Below are positions 41,873 to 50,585 of a stretch of DNA of 64,000 nucleotides, piece after piece (position 1 is the stretch's first letter; every line of letters begins with the position of its first letter). The notes beneath the pieces are model-generated. The model did not search any database. It was not told the DNA's origin and was given only the letters and a program-made list of their open reading frames with translations. Source of the stretch: Pseudomonas nitroreducens NBRC 12694. GTDB lineage: Bacteria > Pseudomonadota > Gammaproteobacteria > Pseudomonadales > Pseudomonadaceae. The stretch lies in contig NZ_BDAI01000006.1 in the NCBI RefSeq assembly GCF_002091755.1, positions 62,001-126,000 on the forward strand, written 5' to 3'. The position numbers were made by a program, and so were the translations under genes.

Positions 41873-42811
41873 TCAAGCATGCAGAAAGCGCAGCGCATCC
41901 GCCGCCGACTCCTCGGGGATTTCCTCCATCGGGATATGCCCCACGCCCGGGTACACCTTCACCTCGATCCCCGGTACGTCACGCTGCCACATCGGCACAT
42001 GGCGTGGCGAAATCCAGCGATCGCGCTCACCCCACATCAGCATCGTCGGCACCTTCAGCGAGGCGACGCGGTTGGGGGTGGTAGGCAGCTCCTCGCGGTT
42101 GGCCTTCACCAGTACGCGGAAGATGTCGATCATCGCGCGGCGGTTACCCGGCCGGCGGCTGATGTCGTAGTAACGATCGATCACGCCCGGCTTGATCTTG
42201 CGCGCATCGCCGTAGACTTCCTTGATGCCCTGCGCCACCAGGGCGCGCGGCATCCACATCGGCATCATGATGCCGGCGCCGGGCAGTACGGCGCTGGCGA
42301 TCATCAGCGGCACCTTCTGCATGTAGTAGCCGGCCGGGTCGATGAGGATCAGCCGCTCGACGCGGTGGGCGTTGGCCAGCGCATAGTTCCAGGCGATGTA
42401 GCCGCCCAGCGAGTTGCCGGCGATGGACACTTGCTTGAGGTCCAGGCGGTCGAGGAACAGGCCGAACACCTTCACCAGGCGCTCGCCGTCGTACTCGCGG
42501 TCCTGGCCGCCACCAGTGAGGCCGAAGCCGGGAACATCGAGGCGGATGATGCGGAAGTGCTCGGACAACTCGGCGACCCAGCCGTCCCAGGTATGCAGCG
42601 AGGCCATTACGCCGTGGACCATCACCAGCACCGGTTTGTCGGGGCTGCCTTCGTCGCGGTAATGGATGTCGAAGCCGTCGACGTGGATGAACTTCGAACC
42701 GGACTCGGGCGAAGCGTAGCGTGCCTTCAGCGCAGCCAGCGGCAGCGGGCCGAAACCATAGCGGGCCAGGCCCTCGGCCAGCGGCGGTTGCACAGACAAT
42801 GTGGCGGTCAT
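41873..42811 (-). CDS. Alpha/beta hydrolase with serine nucleophile
   Basis: The 312-aa protein has the oxyanion-hole motif VMVHGVMASLHTWDGW, the nucleophile elbow IAGNSLGGYIAW with a serine, and the catalytic histidine in YPGVGHIPMEEIPEE. This triad is that of esterases, lipase-like hydrolases and C-C bond hydrolases. The N-terminus has no clear signal peptide. It corresponds to PA0829 as I recall. The GGGAG ribosome site is about 11 bases before ATG 42811. Confidence 0.85.
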   Translation of the reverse strand: MTATLSVQPPLAEGLARYGFGPLPLAALKARYASPESGSKFIHVDGFDIHYRDEGSPDKPVLVMVHGVMASLHTWDGWVAELSEHFRIIRLDVPGFGLTGGGQDREYDGERLVKVFGLFLDRLDLKQVSIAGNSLGGYIAWNYALANAHRVERLILIDPAGYYMQKVPLMIASAVLPGAGIMMPMWMPRALVAQGIKEVYGDARKIKPGVIDRYYDISRRPGNRRAMIDIFRVLVKANREELPTTPNRVASLKVPTMLMWGERDRWISPRHVPMWQRDVPGIEVKVYPGVGHIPMEEIPEESAADALRFLHA

Positions 42812-42974
42812 GGACGAGTGACTCCCGTGCTTGTTGTTCTCAAACCCGAATCACACCACAGCGTCCACGTCGCCGCGCCCAACCTAGGTAGTGTCGAGGC
42901 CCGTCACGGGATGACGCAGGCCTTGCACCTGGTTAACCTAGCCCGACCCGCCCTCGCGCAAGGAAAGCCCGTTC

Positions 42975-43847
42975 GTGCCGATCCTGACTCGCCGTTCGCT
43001 GTGGCCGCTGGCCGTGCTGTTGCTGCTCCTGTGCCGCCCGGCCCTGTCCGCCGACCTCTATTACCTGGGCCAGAAGATTCCCGACATTCAGCGCAACTGG
43101 ACCAGCGCCGACTACCAGGTGCTGATCGACGCGCTGAAGAAGATCGACGAGACCCAGGTCAACGGCCTGCCCCGTCGCAGCGGCGAGTTCACCGGGCCGA
43201 TCTACCAGCGCATGGTCAGCGAGGAAAATTTCCGCCCGCAGCTGAACATCTACGCGCCGCTGGAGCTGCGGCAGAACGAGGCGCGCGAGGTGCTGTTCAA
43301 GCTCAAGGAGCTGATGCGCCTGTACTTCAACTTCCGCGCCGCCAAGCAGCCCTACGGTGCCGAGGCACTGGGCCTGATGAGCTACTCGCTGCGCGAACAG
43401 GCGATCCTGTTCAACCTGACGGTGGAGTTCTGGATGACCCTGGCACAGAGCGAGCAGCGCAACCCGGTGCGCCTGCAGGGCATGCAGGAAGCCAAGGCCG
43501 CCGCCTCGATGCTCACCAGCAGCGCCCTGGACTACCTCGGCCTGACTGCCCAGTTCGATCGCCAGGACCTGGTGCTCTACAGCGCCGAACTGGCAAAGCA
43601 GTTGCCTGAACTCTTCATCCACCTGCCGCCGGAAGTGCGCGTGCAACTGCTGATGCGCGTGGATGAACTGGCGCAGAAGCACGCCTACCCAGAGGTGCGC
43701 GAGAACATGCGCGACCTGCTGCCGGTGCTGCAGGCGATCCAGGCGGATGTTCAGAAACAGCTGGCCGCGCCAGCCAAGGGGCAGGCCGCGCCCAAGGGAT
43801 TGGATTTGAGTGCGCCGGCGGAGGCGGAGAAGAAGAAGGGGATGTGA
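42975..43847 (+). CDS. Exported protein of unknown function
   Basis: The 290-aa product starts at GTG 42975, 7 bases after AAGGAAAG. Residues 1-25 form a signal peptide (LTRRSLWPLAVLLLLLCRPA, cleavage near ALSA-DLYYLG). The mature part is largely helical, with PRRSGEFTGPIYQRMVSEEN and LKELMRLYFNFRAAKQPYG as its most distinctive stretches, and the C-terminal 35 residues are low-complexity (Ala, Lys, Pro). I do not recognise a named domain. It is probably periplasmic. Confidence 0.75.
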   Translation: MPILTRRSLWPLAVLLLLLCRPALSADLYYLGQKIPDIQRNWTSADYQVLIDALKKIDETQVNGLPRRSGEFTGPIYQRMVSEENFRPQLNIYAPLELRQNEAREVLFKLKELMRLYFNFRAAKQPYGAEALGLMSYSLREQAILFNLTVEFWMTLAQSEQRNPVRLQGMQEAKAAASMLTSSALDYLGLTAQFDRQDLVLYSAELAKQLPELFIHLPPEVRVQLLMRVDELAQKHAYPEVRENMRDLLPVLQAIQADVQKQLAAPAKGQAAPKGLDLSAPAEAEKKKGM

Positions 43848-43907
43848 GCCTGGAGCCAGCGGATCGCTGTTTAGATAGCTGAAGATCAGCCCAGCATCGG
43901 AGCCCAC

Positions 43908-43955
43908 GGCTCGGCACCCTCACTCCAGCCCTATCCCAGCGGGAGAGGGGAAACC
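43908..43955. repeat. Short interspersed repeat of the CCCTCACTCC type
   Basis: CACCCTCACTCCAGCCCTAT is followed by CCCAGCGGGAGAGGGG. This arrangement is a familiar Pseudomonas intergenic element, here diverged and between two converging genes. Confidence 0.5.
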
Positions 43956-43970
43956 CAGGTAGAGGAGATC

Positions 43971-46697
43971 CTACCGCAGCAATCCCATCTCCTTCGCCCG
44001 CGCCACCGCCTGGGTACGACGTTCCACGCCGAGCTTGTCGTTGATGTGCCGGGCGTGGCTCTTCACGGTATGCAGGGAAATGAACAGGCGATCGCTGATC
44101 TCCTGGTTCGAGCAGCCCTGGGCGATCAGTTCCAGCACGGCCAGCTCACGGCCGCTGAGGCAGTCGGTGAGCGTCGTGCTGCGCTCCGGCGCCGCCGGCA
44201 AGCGTTCACGCAGGGCCTCGATGGCTGGCGAGGTGACCCGCACGGCCAGTTGCTCGCGCAGCCATTCCGGATGTTGCTGCAGCACTTCCTGAAGCGGGAT
44301 CGTCAGGCCAGCGGCCAGGCCGCTCAGGCACTCGCCCAACTCGAAAGAAGCCTCGCGCTCGCGGCCATCCTGCAGCAGCAAGGCAACCAGCTGGCCCTGG
44401 GCAAAGCGCGCCTGCAACTGCGCACCACCTTGCAGGGCGCCGCTGGCCACGGCTCGCAGGCGTGCTTCGGCCTCGGCCATGCGGCCTTCGCGGCGCTCCA
44501 GTTGAGCCTGGAGCATTTCCACATTGCGCGGCAGCTGCGGCGAGCATTCCGGTGGCGTGGCCGGCTCGGCGCCGGTGTAGGTGTCGCGCAGACGCTCCAG
44601 CCAGGCACTGGCCAGTTCGACCTGGCCCTGGCCGAGCCAGAGCTCGCATTTGATCAGGGTGATGGCCGACAGGTAATAGACCGGCGGCACGTCCCAGACA
44701 TGCATCATCCGCTCGACCTCGGCGAGGTGAGCGAAGGCACGGGTGTAGTTGCCCAGCCGCCCCTCCAGACTTGCCAGCACGCAGAAGCCGATCACCAGGC
44801 TGATGTCGCGGCAGGCGCGGGCTTCCTCGATGCCGGCCTTGAGGCACTTGCGCGCCTCGTCCGGTTGCAGCGCGAGGCTGCGCAGGTAGCCCTGGTAAAG
44901 CATCAGCCGGCCACGCACGGCATAGCGCCGCAGCGAGGACAGACCGGAAAGCCGCGCCAGCCCCTGGCGCACTTCGTCTTCGGCACGCAGCACTTCACCG
45001 CGTGCTTGCAGTACGCGGGCACGGTCGTAATGGACCATGGCCTCGAACAGCGGATTGCCGAAGCGCTGCGCCAGCTCCAGCGCTTCTCTGTTGAGGCCGC
45101 GCGCGCGCCACAGATCGTCGCGCACGATGGCCAGGTTGCTCAGCGTCGACAGGCACAACAGGCGCGGGCCGAAGCGTTCCGGGCCAAGGCCGTGCATGGC
45201 CTCTTCGCAGTGGCGCTCGGCCGCATCGATCTCGCCGCGGCCACGGGCAATCACTCCGGCCAGAGCCTGCCATTGCGCCAGCAGATCGCGCTGGGCCGTG
45301 GCATCGGCGGCGGGCAGGAAGCGCGACAGCTGCGCAGCCAGTTCCTCCGCCGCATCCAGCTGGCAGGCCAGCGCCAGCGCCCAGCTGTACAGCACGATCA
45401 GACGCGACGTGCTGGCCAGCAGGCTGTCGGGCAGGTCCATCTTCCAGCGCAGCAGCGTGGCGACGTTCTGCTCGGCCAGCAGTTGTTCTTCGGAAAGGCT
45501 CTGTACCAGGCTCGCCGCGACTTCCGGATGGCCGGCGCGCAGGGCCTGCTCCACCGCGTCATCGAACAGTCCCTGGGCGCTGAACCAGCGGCACGCGCGA
45601 AGGTGCAGCGCAGCGGTGGACGGCCCTGAGCCAGGCAGCGGGCGCGCCAGCAGAAGGTCGGAGAACAGGTGGTGATAACGGAACCACTGGCCTTGCTCGT
45701 CCAGCGGCACGAGGAACACCTGGTGCTGCTGTAGATGGCGCAGGATCGATGCGCTGTCGTGTGCGTCACGCAGCGCGTCGCAAAGCTCGGCAGAGAAGCG
45801 TTCGAAACGCGCGGTCTGGGCCAGGAATACCTGGACCTCCGGCGACTGCTTGTCGATCACCTCTTCCAATAGATAGTCGCGGATCAGCTCCTCCGCGCCA
45901 TGCACCGAAAGATCGGGCACGTTCGCCGCCAGTTCGTCGCCATGGGCCAGCAGCCACAGGCGCAGGCCGGCGATCCAGCCTTCACTGCGCTCGACGAGGT
46001 TGTCCAGGGCGTTGTCGTCGAGCTGGGCGCCGCTGGCCGAGACCAGTTGCGCAGTTTCCTCGACGGTCAGGCGCAGGTCCTGTTCGGTGAACTCCAGCAG
46101 TTGCCGCGACAGGCGCAGGCGCGCGAGGTGCCAGTCCGGCCGCTGGCGGCTGGTGACCAGCACGACCAGGCCGGCGGGCTGGTGATTGAGGAGGAACTGC
46201 AGGCAGCGGTCGAGCACCGCGCCCTGGGCCAGGTGGTAGTCGTCCAGTACCAGCAGCAATGGGCGGTCGACGGACAGGCTGCCGACCAGTTCATCGAGCA
46301 AGTCATCGAGCCAGGATTCGAAAGCGAACGGCTGGTGGCGCTGGCGCATTTTCAGCAGCGCCAGGGCTTCTTCACCGAGGGTGGGGAAATGCAGGCGCAG
46401 GCCTTCGAGCAGGCGTTCGAGGAATCGGCCGGGGTCACTGTCCCTGCCACTGAGCCCCAGCCACAGACTGCGCCATTGGCTTTCCAGGGTCTGACAGAAT
46501 TCGATGGCCAGCGAGCTCTTGCCGAATCCGGCCGGCGCGGACACCAGTATCAGCCGCCCCTCCAGCCCGGCGGCCATGCGCTGACAAAGCTGCGAGCGGG
46601 CGACGTGGCCATGCGGCAGCGGCGGCCGGAAGAAGCGGCTGCCGGCCGTGCTGGGGGGAATATCGGTCAGACTTGGCAGAGTCGAGAAGTCGGTCAT
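43971..46697 (-). CDS. MalT/AlkS-type LuxR-family regulator (cluster 2)
   Basis: The 908-aa protein is built like the one at 1105: P-loop APAGFGKS at about residues 54-61, a Walker B LLLVLDDYHLA near 145, a long TPR-like middle, and the C-terminal LuxR helix-turn-helix RELAVLELIAQGCSNQEISD with SLHTVKSHARHINDKLGVE. The last 60 residues are nearly identical to the cluster 1 regulator, so both may bind the same DNA, while the sensor parts differ. ATG 46697 is chosen over a GTG at 46745. It is downstream of the DUF1329 and DUF1302 genes on the same strand, separated by a terminator. Confidence 0.85.
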   Translation of the reverse strand: MTDFSTLPSLTDIPPSTAGSRFFRPPLPHGHVARSQLCQRMAAGLEGRLILVSAPAGFGKSSLAIEFCQTLESQWRSLWLGLSGRDSDPGRFLERLLEGLRLHFPTLGEEALALLKMRQRHQPFAFESWLDDLLDELVGSLSVDRPLLLVLDDYHLAQGAVLDRCLQFLLNHQPAGLVVLVTSRQRPDWHLARLRLSRQLLEFTEQDLRLTVEETAQLVSASGAQLDDNALDNLVERSEGWIAGLRLWLLAHGDELAANVPDLSVHGAEELIRDYLLEEVIDKQSPEVQVFLAQTARFERFSAELCDALRDAHDSASILRHLQQHQVFLVPLDEQGQWFRYHHLFSDLLLARPLPGSGPSTAALHLRACRWFSAQGLFDDAVEQALRAGHPEVAASLVQSLSEEQLLAEQNVATLLRWKMDLPDSLLASTSRLIVLYSWALALACQLDAAEELAAQLSRFLPAADATAQRDLLAQWQALAGVIARGRGEIDAAERHCEEAMHGLGPERFGPRLLCLSTLSNLAIVRDDLWRARGLNREALELAQRFGNPLFEAMVHYDRARVLQARGEVLRAEDEVRQGLARLSGLSSLRRYAVRGRLMLYQGYLRSLALQPDEARKCLKAGIEEARACRDISLVIGFCVLASLEGRLGNYTRAFAHLAEVERMMHVWDVPPVYYLSAITLIKCELWLGQGQVELASAWLERLRDTYTGAEPATPPECSPQLPRNVEMLQAQLERREGRMAEAEARLRAVASGALQGGAQLQARFAQGQLVALLLQDGREREASFELGECLSGLAAGLTIPLQEVLQQHPEWLREQLAVRVTSPAIEALRERLPAAPERSTTLTDCLSGRELAVLELIAQGCSNQEISDRLFISLHTVKSHARHINDKLGVERRTQAVARAKEMGLLR

Positions 46698-46868
46698 CGG
46701 CCTGGCTCTTGCTCTAGCTCTTATCGCTATGTCAACGAAGGTCACACTGCCGTCCGAGCCTAGCCGCTCACGGCCAGGAATAGAAGTCGATTTTGTTACC
46801 TTTGCTCACAAGATGACTGGAATAAGTCCGACATTCTTCCCTCCATTCATCTGACAGATGATGCTCCA

Positions 46869-46900
46869 TAAAAAAACCGGCCCGAAGGCCGGTCTTTTTT
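46869..46900 (-). terminator. Terminator of the DUF1329 gene, cluster 2
   Basis: ACCGGCC (46876-46882) pairs with GGCCGGT (46887-46893), with A- and T-runs on both sides. It separates the DUF1302-DUF1329 pair from the regulator gene, as in cluster 1. Confidence 0.88.
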
Positions 46901-46931
46901 CACCGCGGAACCACCCGTGGGGATCGGGGGA

Positions 46932-48299
46932 TCAGCGCACGCCTTCCTGGCGAAGCGCTGCCGGGGTGAAGTCGCTTTCCGAAGCGCTGTAGTTGAAGTC
47001 GTAGGCGGATTTCTCCTCGTTCTTCAGCCCCAGCACCAGGTAGCGGCCGGACAGCAGGTCATACAGGGTTTCCGCGGTGTACCACGGTACCTGGTAGTTG
47101 TAATAGTACTGGTTGAACGCCTCGGCTACGCGCCACAGGGTGCCACGACCGTCGTAGTGGTCGATTTCCACGGCCTGCCAGGTGTCTTCGTCGATGAAGA
47201 AGTCACGCTTGGCATAGATGTGGCGCTCGCCCGGTTTCAGGGTGGCGGTCACGTGCCATACGCGGTGCAGCTCGTAGCGGGTCAGGTCCTGGTTCAGGTG
47301 ACCGGGCTTGATGATGTCGGCGTACTTGAGCTTGGGATCATCGAGCTTGTAGTTGTTGTACGGAATGTACAGCTCCTGCTTGCCCACCAGTTTCCAGTCG
47401 TAGCGGTCCGGCGCGCCGTTGTACATGTCCAGGTTGTCGGAGGTACGCAGGCCGTCGGCGGCGGTACCCGGGCCGTCGTAGGAGACCTGCGGCGCACGGC
47501 GTACGCGGCGCTGACCGGCGTTGTACAGCCAGGCCAGGCGCGGTTCCTTCACCTGGTCGAGGGTCTCGTGCACCAGCAGCACGTTACCGGCCAGACGCGC
47601 CGGGGCGGTTACACGCTGCTTGAAGTAGAACAGCACGTTGCTCGGCTTGCTGGCGTCGTAGTCCTTCAGGTCGGTGCGGAAGACGAATTCGTCCTGGAAG
47701 TACACCAGCGAGTAGGAACCGTTGACCTGCGGCGTGGCCTGGGTCACCAGACGGCGTACGTGGCCGCCACGGTAGCGGGTGATGTGGTTCCAGATGACTT
47801 CCAGGCCGTCCTTCGGAATCGGGAAGGGGTTAGCCGTCTGGAAGTTTTCCAGGCCGTTGCCGCCCTGCAGCAGTTTGGTATTGGTGGCGTTCTGCTTGGT
47901 CGCGGCGAGCACGCTGTCCGGCACGGTGGCGGTCCGGTGCGTCGGATACACCGGCATCTTGTAGGTGTCTGGGTAGCGCTTGAACATGGCCTGCTGGCCG
48001 GGGGTCAGCTTGGCCTTGTACTGATCCATGTTCTGCGCGGTGATGGTGAACAGCGGCTTCTCGTTGGCGAACGGGTCGCTGAGGAAGCCCTTGCTGTCGG
48101 CGGTGCCGGCATTCTTGGGCAGGCCGCCGGTCCAGGCCGGGATGCTGCCGTCGGCGTTGCCGGCCTTTTCTGCGCCCATCGGAGTCAGGGTAGAACCCAG
48201 CTTCGCCGCTTCATCGGCAGAGACGGCCGCCATCACCTGGGAGGCGATGAGGCTGAGCGCCAGGGCGCCCGTGTGCAGCAGGATCTTTGTTGTTCTCAT
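46932..48299 (-). CDS. DUF1329 periplasmic protein (cluster 2)
   Basis: The 455-aa protein is a close paralogue of the one at 3830. It has a signal peptide (MRTTKILLHTGALALSLIAS) and then SADEAAKLGSTLTPMGAEKA. It shares the central AWLYNAGQRRVRRAPQVSYD and the DLTRYELHRVWHVTATLKPG stretch. The C-terminus LRQEGVR also matches. It probably receives a hydrophobic ligand from, or gives it to, the DUF1302 barrel encoded next to it, a family-level inference. GAGGACG precedes ATG 48299. A 155-base gap with GC-rich hairpins separates it from DUF1302, unlike the 22-base gap in cluster 1. Confidence 0.85.
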   Translation of the reverse strand: MRTTKILLHTGALALSLIASQVMAAVSADEAAKLGSTLTPMGAEKAGNADGSIPAWTGGLPKNAGTADSKGFLSDPFANEKPLFTITAQNMDQYKAKLTPGQQAMFKRYPDTYKMPVYPTHRTATVPDSVLAATKQNATNTKLLQGGNGLENFQTANPFPIPKDGLEVIWNHITRYRGGHVRRLVTQATPQVNGSYSLVYFQDEFVFRTDLKDYDASKPSNVLFYFKQRVTAPARLAGNVLLVHETLDQVKEPRLAWLYNAGQRRVRRAPQVSYDGPGTAADGLRTSDNLDMYNGAPDRYDWKLVGKQELYIPYNNYKLDDPKLKYADIIKPGHLNQDLTRYELHRVWHVTATLKPGERHIYAKRDFFIDEDTWQAVEIDHYDGRGTLWRVAEAFNQYYYNYQVPWYTAETLYDLLSGRYLVLGLKNEEKSAYDFNYSASESDFTPAALRQEGVR

Positions 48300-48380
48300 T
48301 CGTTTATCGTCCTCGTTGAGTCTTTGCCCACCGCGGTGGCCGCGCTTGCAAACGCGGTTCGCGGGTCTTGTCTGCTGCTC

Positions 48381-48432
48381 GCGCGGGGCGGGTCACCCCG
48401 CCCGCGCGGATGGCCCGCCACGCGGGCGGGCC
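48381..48432 (-). repeat. Two GC-rich hairpins between DUF1302 and DUF1329, cluster 2
   Basis: An imperfect stem GCGCGGGGCGGGT / ACCCCGCCCGCGC is followed by an 8-bp stem GGCCCGCC / GGCGGGCC. No T-run follows. They may protect or partly stop the mRNA and lower DUF1329 relative to DUF1302. Confidence 0.5.
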
Positions 48433-48454
48433 GGTTGCCGGTTGAACGGCCGGC

Positions 48455-50377
48455 TTAGAAGGTCACACCGAAGCTCAGGCTGACGAAGTCACGATCGTCG
48501 ACGGTGCTGTACTTGCCGTCGAAGTAGTTGGTGTAGGCCAGGCTTGCGGTGTAGGTGTTCAGATAGTCGGCGTCGATACCCAGGCTGATCGCCTTGCGGC
48601 CTTCCTCGAAGTTGCCGCCAGGGCCGGGGGAGTAACCGTCCACGTCGTGCTGCCAGGCCACGTTGGGCTTGAGGTTCACACCGGCGAAGACGTCGTTGTA
48701 GTCCCAGATGGCGCGGGCGCGGTAGCCCCACGAGTCGGCAGTGGTGAAGCCTTCGCTTTCGCAGTTGCGGCTGACGTTGTTGGCGTTGGCGGTGCCCAGG
48801 GTGGAGATGTTGAGCGCTTCGCACGTCGGACGGCCGTTGAGGCTGCCGTTCAGCGGGCCAGGACCGAAGACCGGGTCACGGCCGTAGCGCGCCTTGTTCT
48901 GGCTTTCCAGGCCGCCGACGTGGGTCCAGCCAACTTCGCCCACCAGGGTCAGACGCTCGGCGCCCATGACCTGGTCGAAGAAGTGGGTGAAGGTGGTCTG
49001 CAGTTGGGTAACTTCCTTGCGGCGGTAGCCATGCAGGTCCTGGCCGGCGGTGCCGGTCAGCACGGAGGCGTTGTCGTAGACGTGGTTGCCGCCGATGGAC
49101 ACCGGGTCCAGGCCGGAATACAGGATGTCGGTGGTGTTCAGTTGGACCGGGGCGTTCGGACGGTAGCTGATCTCGCCCTGCCACGCGGTGCCGGTGGGCA
49201 GCGTGGTGGAGAAGCTCAGGCCGTAGAGACGGATGTCTTCGGGGTACTCGATGAAGTAGCTGGAGTTCCCCGCCATCGCCGCCGCGCCGGCTTGGGCCGC
49301 CAGGGACGGGCTGATCGCCGCGATGTTGGTGATCAACTGGTTGATCTGCGCCACCTTGGCGGTGTCGGCGCCACGGCCGCTGAAGATCGGCAAGCGGCTG
49401 TGGTAGTTCATATAGTAGCCGCCGAACTCGGTGTTCAGGCTGTCGGCGAAGTACTTCAGGGAGAAGCCGTACTGGCCGCTGTCGCGGGCGTCACGGTCCG
49501 GGCCACGGCGCACCACGATACCCTCGTTCCACGGCGAGGGAGTCAGGGCCAGGCTTGGGCCGAGCAAGGAGTTCAGGGTGTTGATCGATGCCTGATTGTT
49601 GGTCAGCACCGCCAGGTTCTGGGTGCAGCCATCAGCCACCACGTCCGGCTGGGAGAAGAAGGTGCCGCAGTTGTCGACCACCGTCTGGTCCCACTCCAGC
49701 TGATAGAAGCCTTCGGCGGAGAGGTTCTCGGTGAGGTTCTGCGACAGGTAGAACATGTTCACCGGCACCAGGGCTTCCTTGATCTCGGAGCCCGGACGGC
49801 GGAAGGCGGTGACGTCGAACGGGTTGATTACGCTGATGCCGTTCTGGATGAAGGTACTTTCACCCCAGTTCACCACCTGCTTGCCCAGGCGCACGGTGCC
49901 CGGCAGGTCGGCGATGTTGTAGTTGTGATAGATGAAGGCGTCGAGAATCTCACCGCCGGAGGCCTGGGCGGCTTCCTTGCGGTTGTGGTCGGAGAGCGGC
50001 TTGAACTCGGTATTTTCGTCCTTCTGCTCGAAGTCATACCAGTACTTGCCACGTACGAACACGCCGGTGTCGCCGTACTTGAGTTCGAGGTCGTGGATGC
50101 CCTTGAAGATCTTCGAGAAGGTCTTGCCGGCCTTGTAGTTCAGGTGACCATCGTCGGAGGTCTGGGACAGGCCCTTGCCGCCGTTGTTCACGCCGATGAG
50201 ATTGCTGTTGGGGTTCTGTGTCGACCAACTGGCCCCCACGGACAGCGTCGAGTCGAACGAGCCTTCGATTTCCCCGATGTTGAAGCTGACAGCGGAAGCG
50301 GGAGCCGCCAGCGAAGAAGCCAGGCTGACTGCCAGCGGCAACCGTGCCAGGCGCCAGATATGTTGCATGGTTTTCAT
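48455..50377 (-). CDS. DUF1302 outer-membrane beta-barrel protein (cluster 2)
   Basis: The 640-aa protein has a signal peptide ending near APASA-VSFNIGEIEG. It shares with the cluster 1 paralogue DSTLSVGASWSTQNP, FSKIFKGIHDLELKYGD, LGKQVVNWGEST and AFRRPGSEIKEAL, two cysteines in DNCGTFF and ADGCTQ, and the C-terminal SLSFGVTF. It is about 37 residues longer, with an extra loop containing NGRPTCEALN and SRNCESEG, so surface loops differ. An outer-membrane role in taking up or exporting a lipid-like compound is inferred from the family and the acyl-CoA ligase neighbour. Confidence 0.85.
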   Translation of the reverse strand: MKTMQHIWRLARLPLAVSLASSLAAPASAVSFNIGEIEGSFDSTLSVGASWSTQNPNSNLIGVNNGGKGLSQTSDDGHLNYKAGKTFSKIFKGIHDLELKYGDTGVFVRGKYWYDFEQKDENTEFKPLSDHNRKEAAQASGGEILDAFIYHNYNIADLPGTVRLGKQVVNWGESTFIQNGISVINPFDVTAFRRPGSEIKEALVPVNMFYLSQNLTENLSAEGFYQLEWDQTVVDNCGTFFSQPDVVADGCTQNLAVLTNNQASINTLNSLLGPSLALTPSPWNEGIVVRRGPDRDARDSGQYGFSLKYFADSLNTEFGGYYMNYHSRLPIFSGRGADTAKVAQINQLITNIAAISPSLAAQAGAAAMAGNSSYFIEYPEDIRLYGLSFSTTLPTGTAWQGEISYRPNAPVQLNTTDILYSGLDPVSIGGNHVYDNASVLTGTAGQDLHGYRRKEVTQLQTTFTHFFDQVMGAERLTLVGEVGWTHVGGLESQNKARYGRDPVFGPGPLNGSLNGRPTCEALNISTLGTANANNVSRNCESEGFTTADSWGYRARAIWDYNDVFAGVNLKPNVAWQHDVDGYSPGPGGNFEEGRKAISLGIDADYLNTYTASLAYTNYFDGKYSTVDDRDFVSLSFGVTF

Positions 50378-50444
50378 CGACGCTACTCCATGTGTTTTTT
50401 GTTATGAGTAGTGGCGACTATATCCAGCGCCCCACAACGCTTGA

Positions 50445-50463
50445 TCGCTCGAAAGTGTGATTT
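50445..50463. promoter_or_regulatory. Shared upstream motif, copy 2 (before DUF1302, cluster 2)
   Basis: TCGCTCGAAAGTGTGATTT matches the copy at 7120 in 15 of the first 17 positions and lies 68 bases upstream of the DUF1302 start. Confidence 0.6.
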
Positions 50464-50526
50464 GTCTTACAAAGGCCCTGACTAGACGCTTGCGCAGGCC
50501 CCGAGGTGGCGTGATCACTGGGCTGC

Positions 50527-50554
50527 GCCGTGCCAAGCGCTTGCTTGGCACGGC
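50527..50554 (-). terminator. Hairpin after the acyl-CoA ligase gene
   Basis: GCCGTGCCAAGC and GCTTGGCACGGC form a perfect 12-bp stem with a GCTT loop, 32 bases past the ligase stop. No T-run follows, so it may be a weak terminator or an mRNA stabiliser. Confidence 0.5.
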
Positions 50555-50585
50555 CGCCCGCCAACCGTGACTTGCCGGTCGTCGG

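Noticed and set aside
48647..50407. A 586-residue frame antisense to DUF1302 of cluster 2 (and similar ones at 5394-7094 and 50625-52367)
   Set aside because: These arise from GC-rich third positions on the coding strand; both paralogues have them and neither shows a domain.
50527..50554. Sigma-54 promoter suggested by TTGGCACGG
   Set aside because: No GC element at the right spacing follows; the sequence is the arm of a hairpin after the ligase gene.
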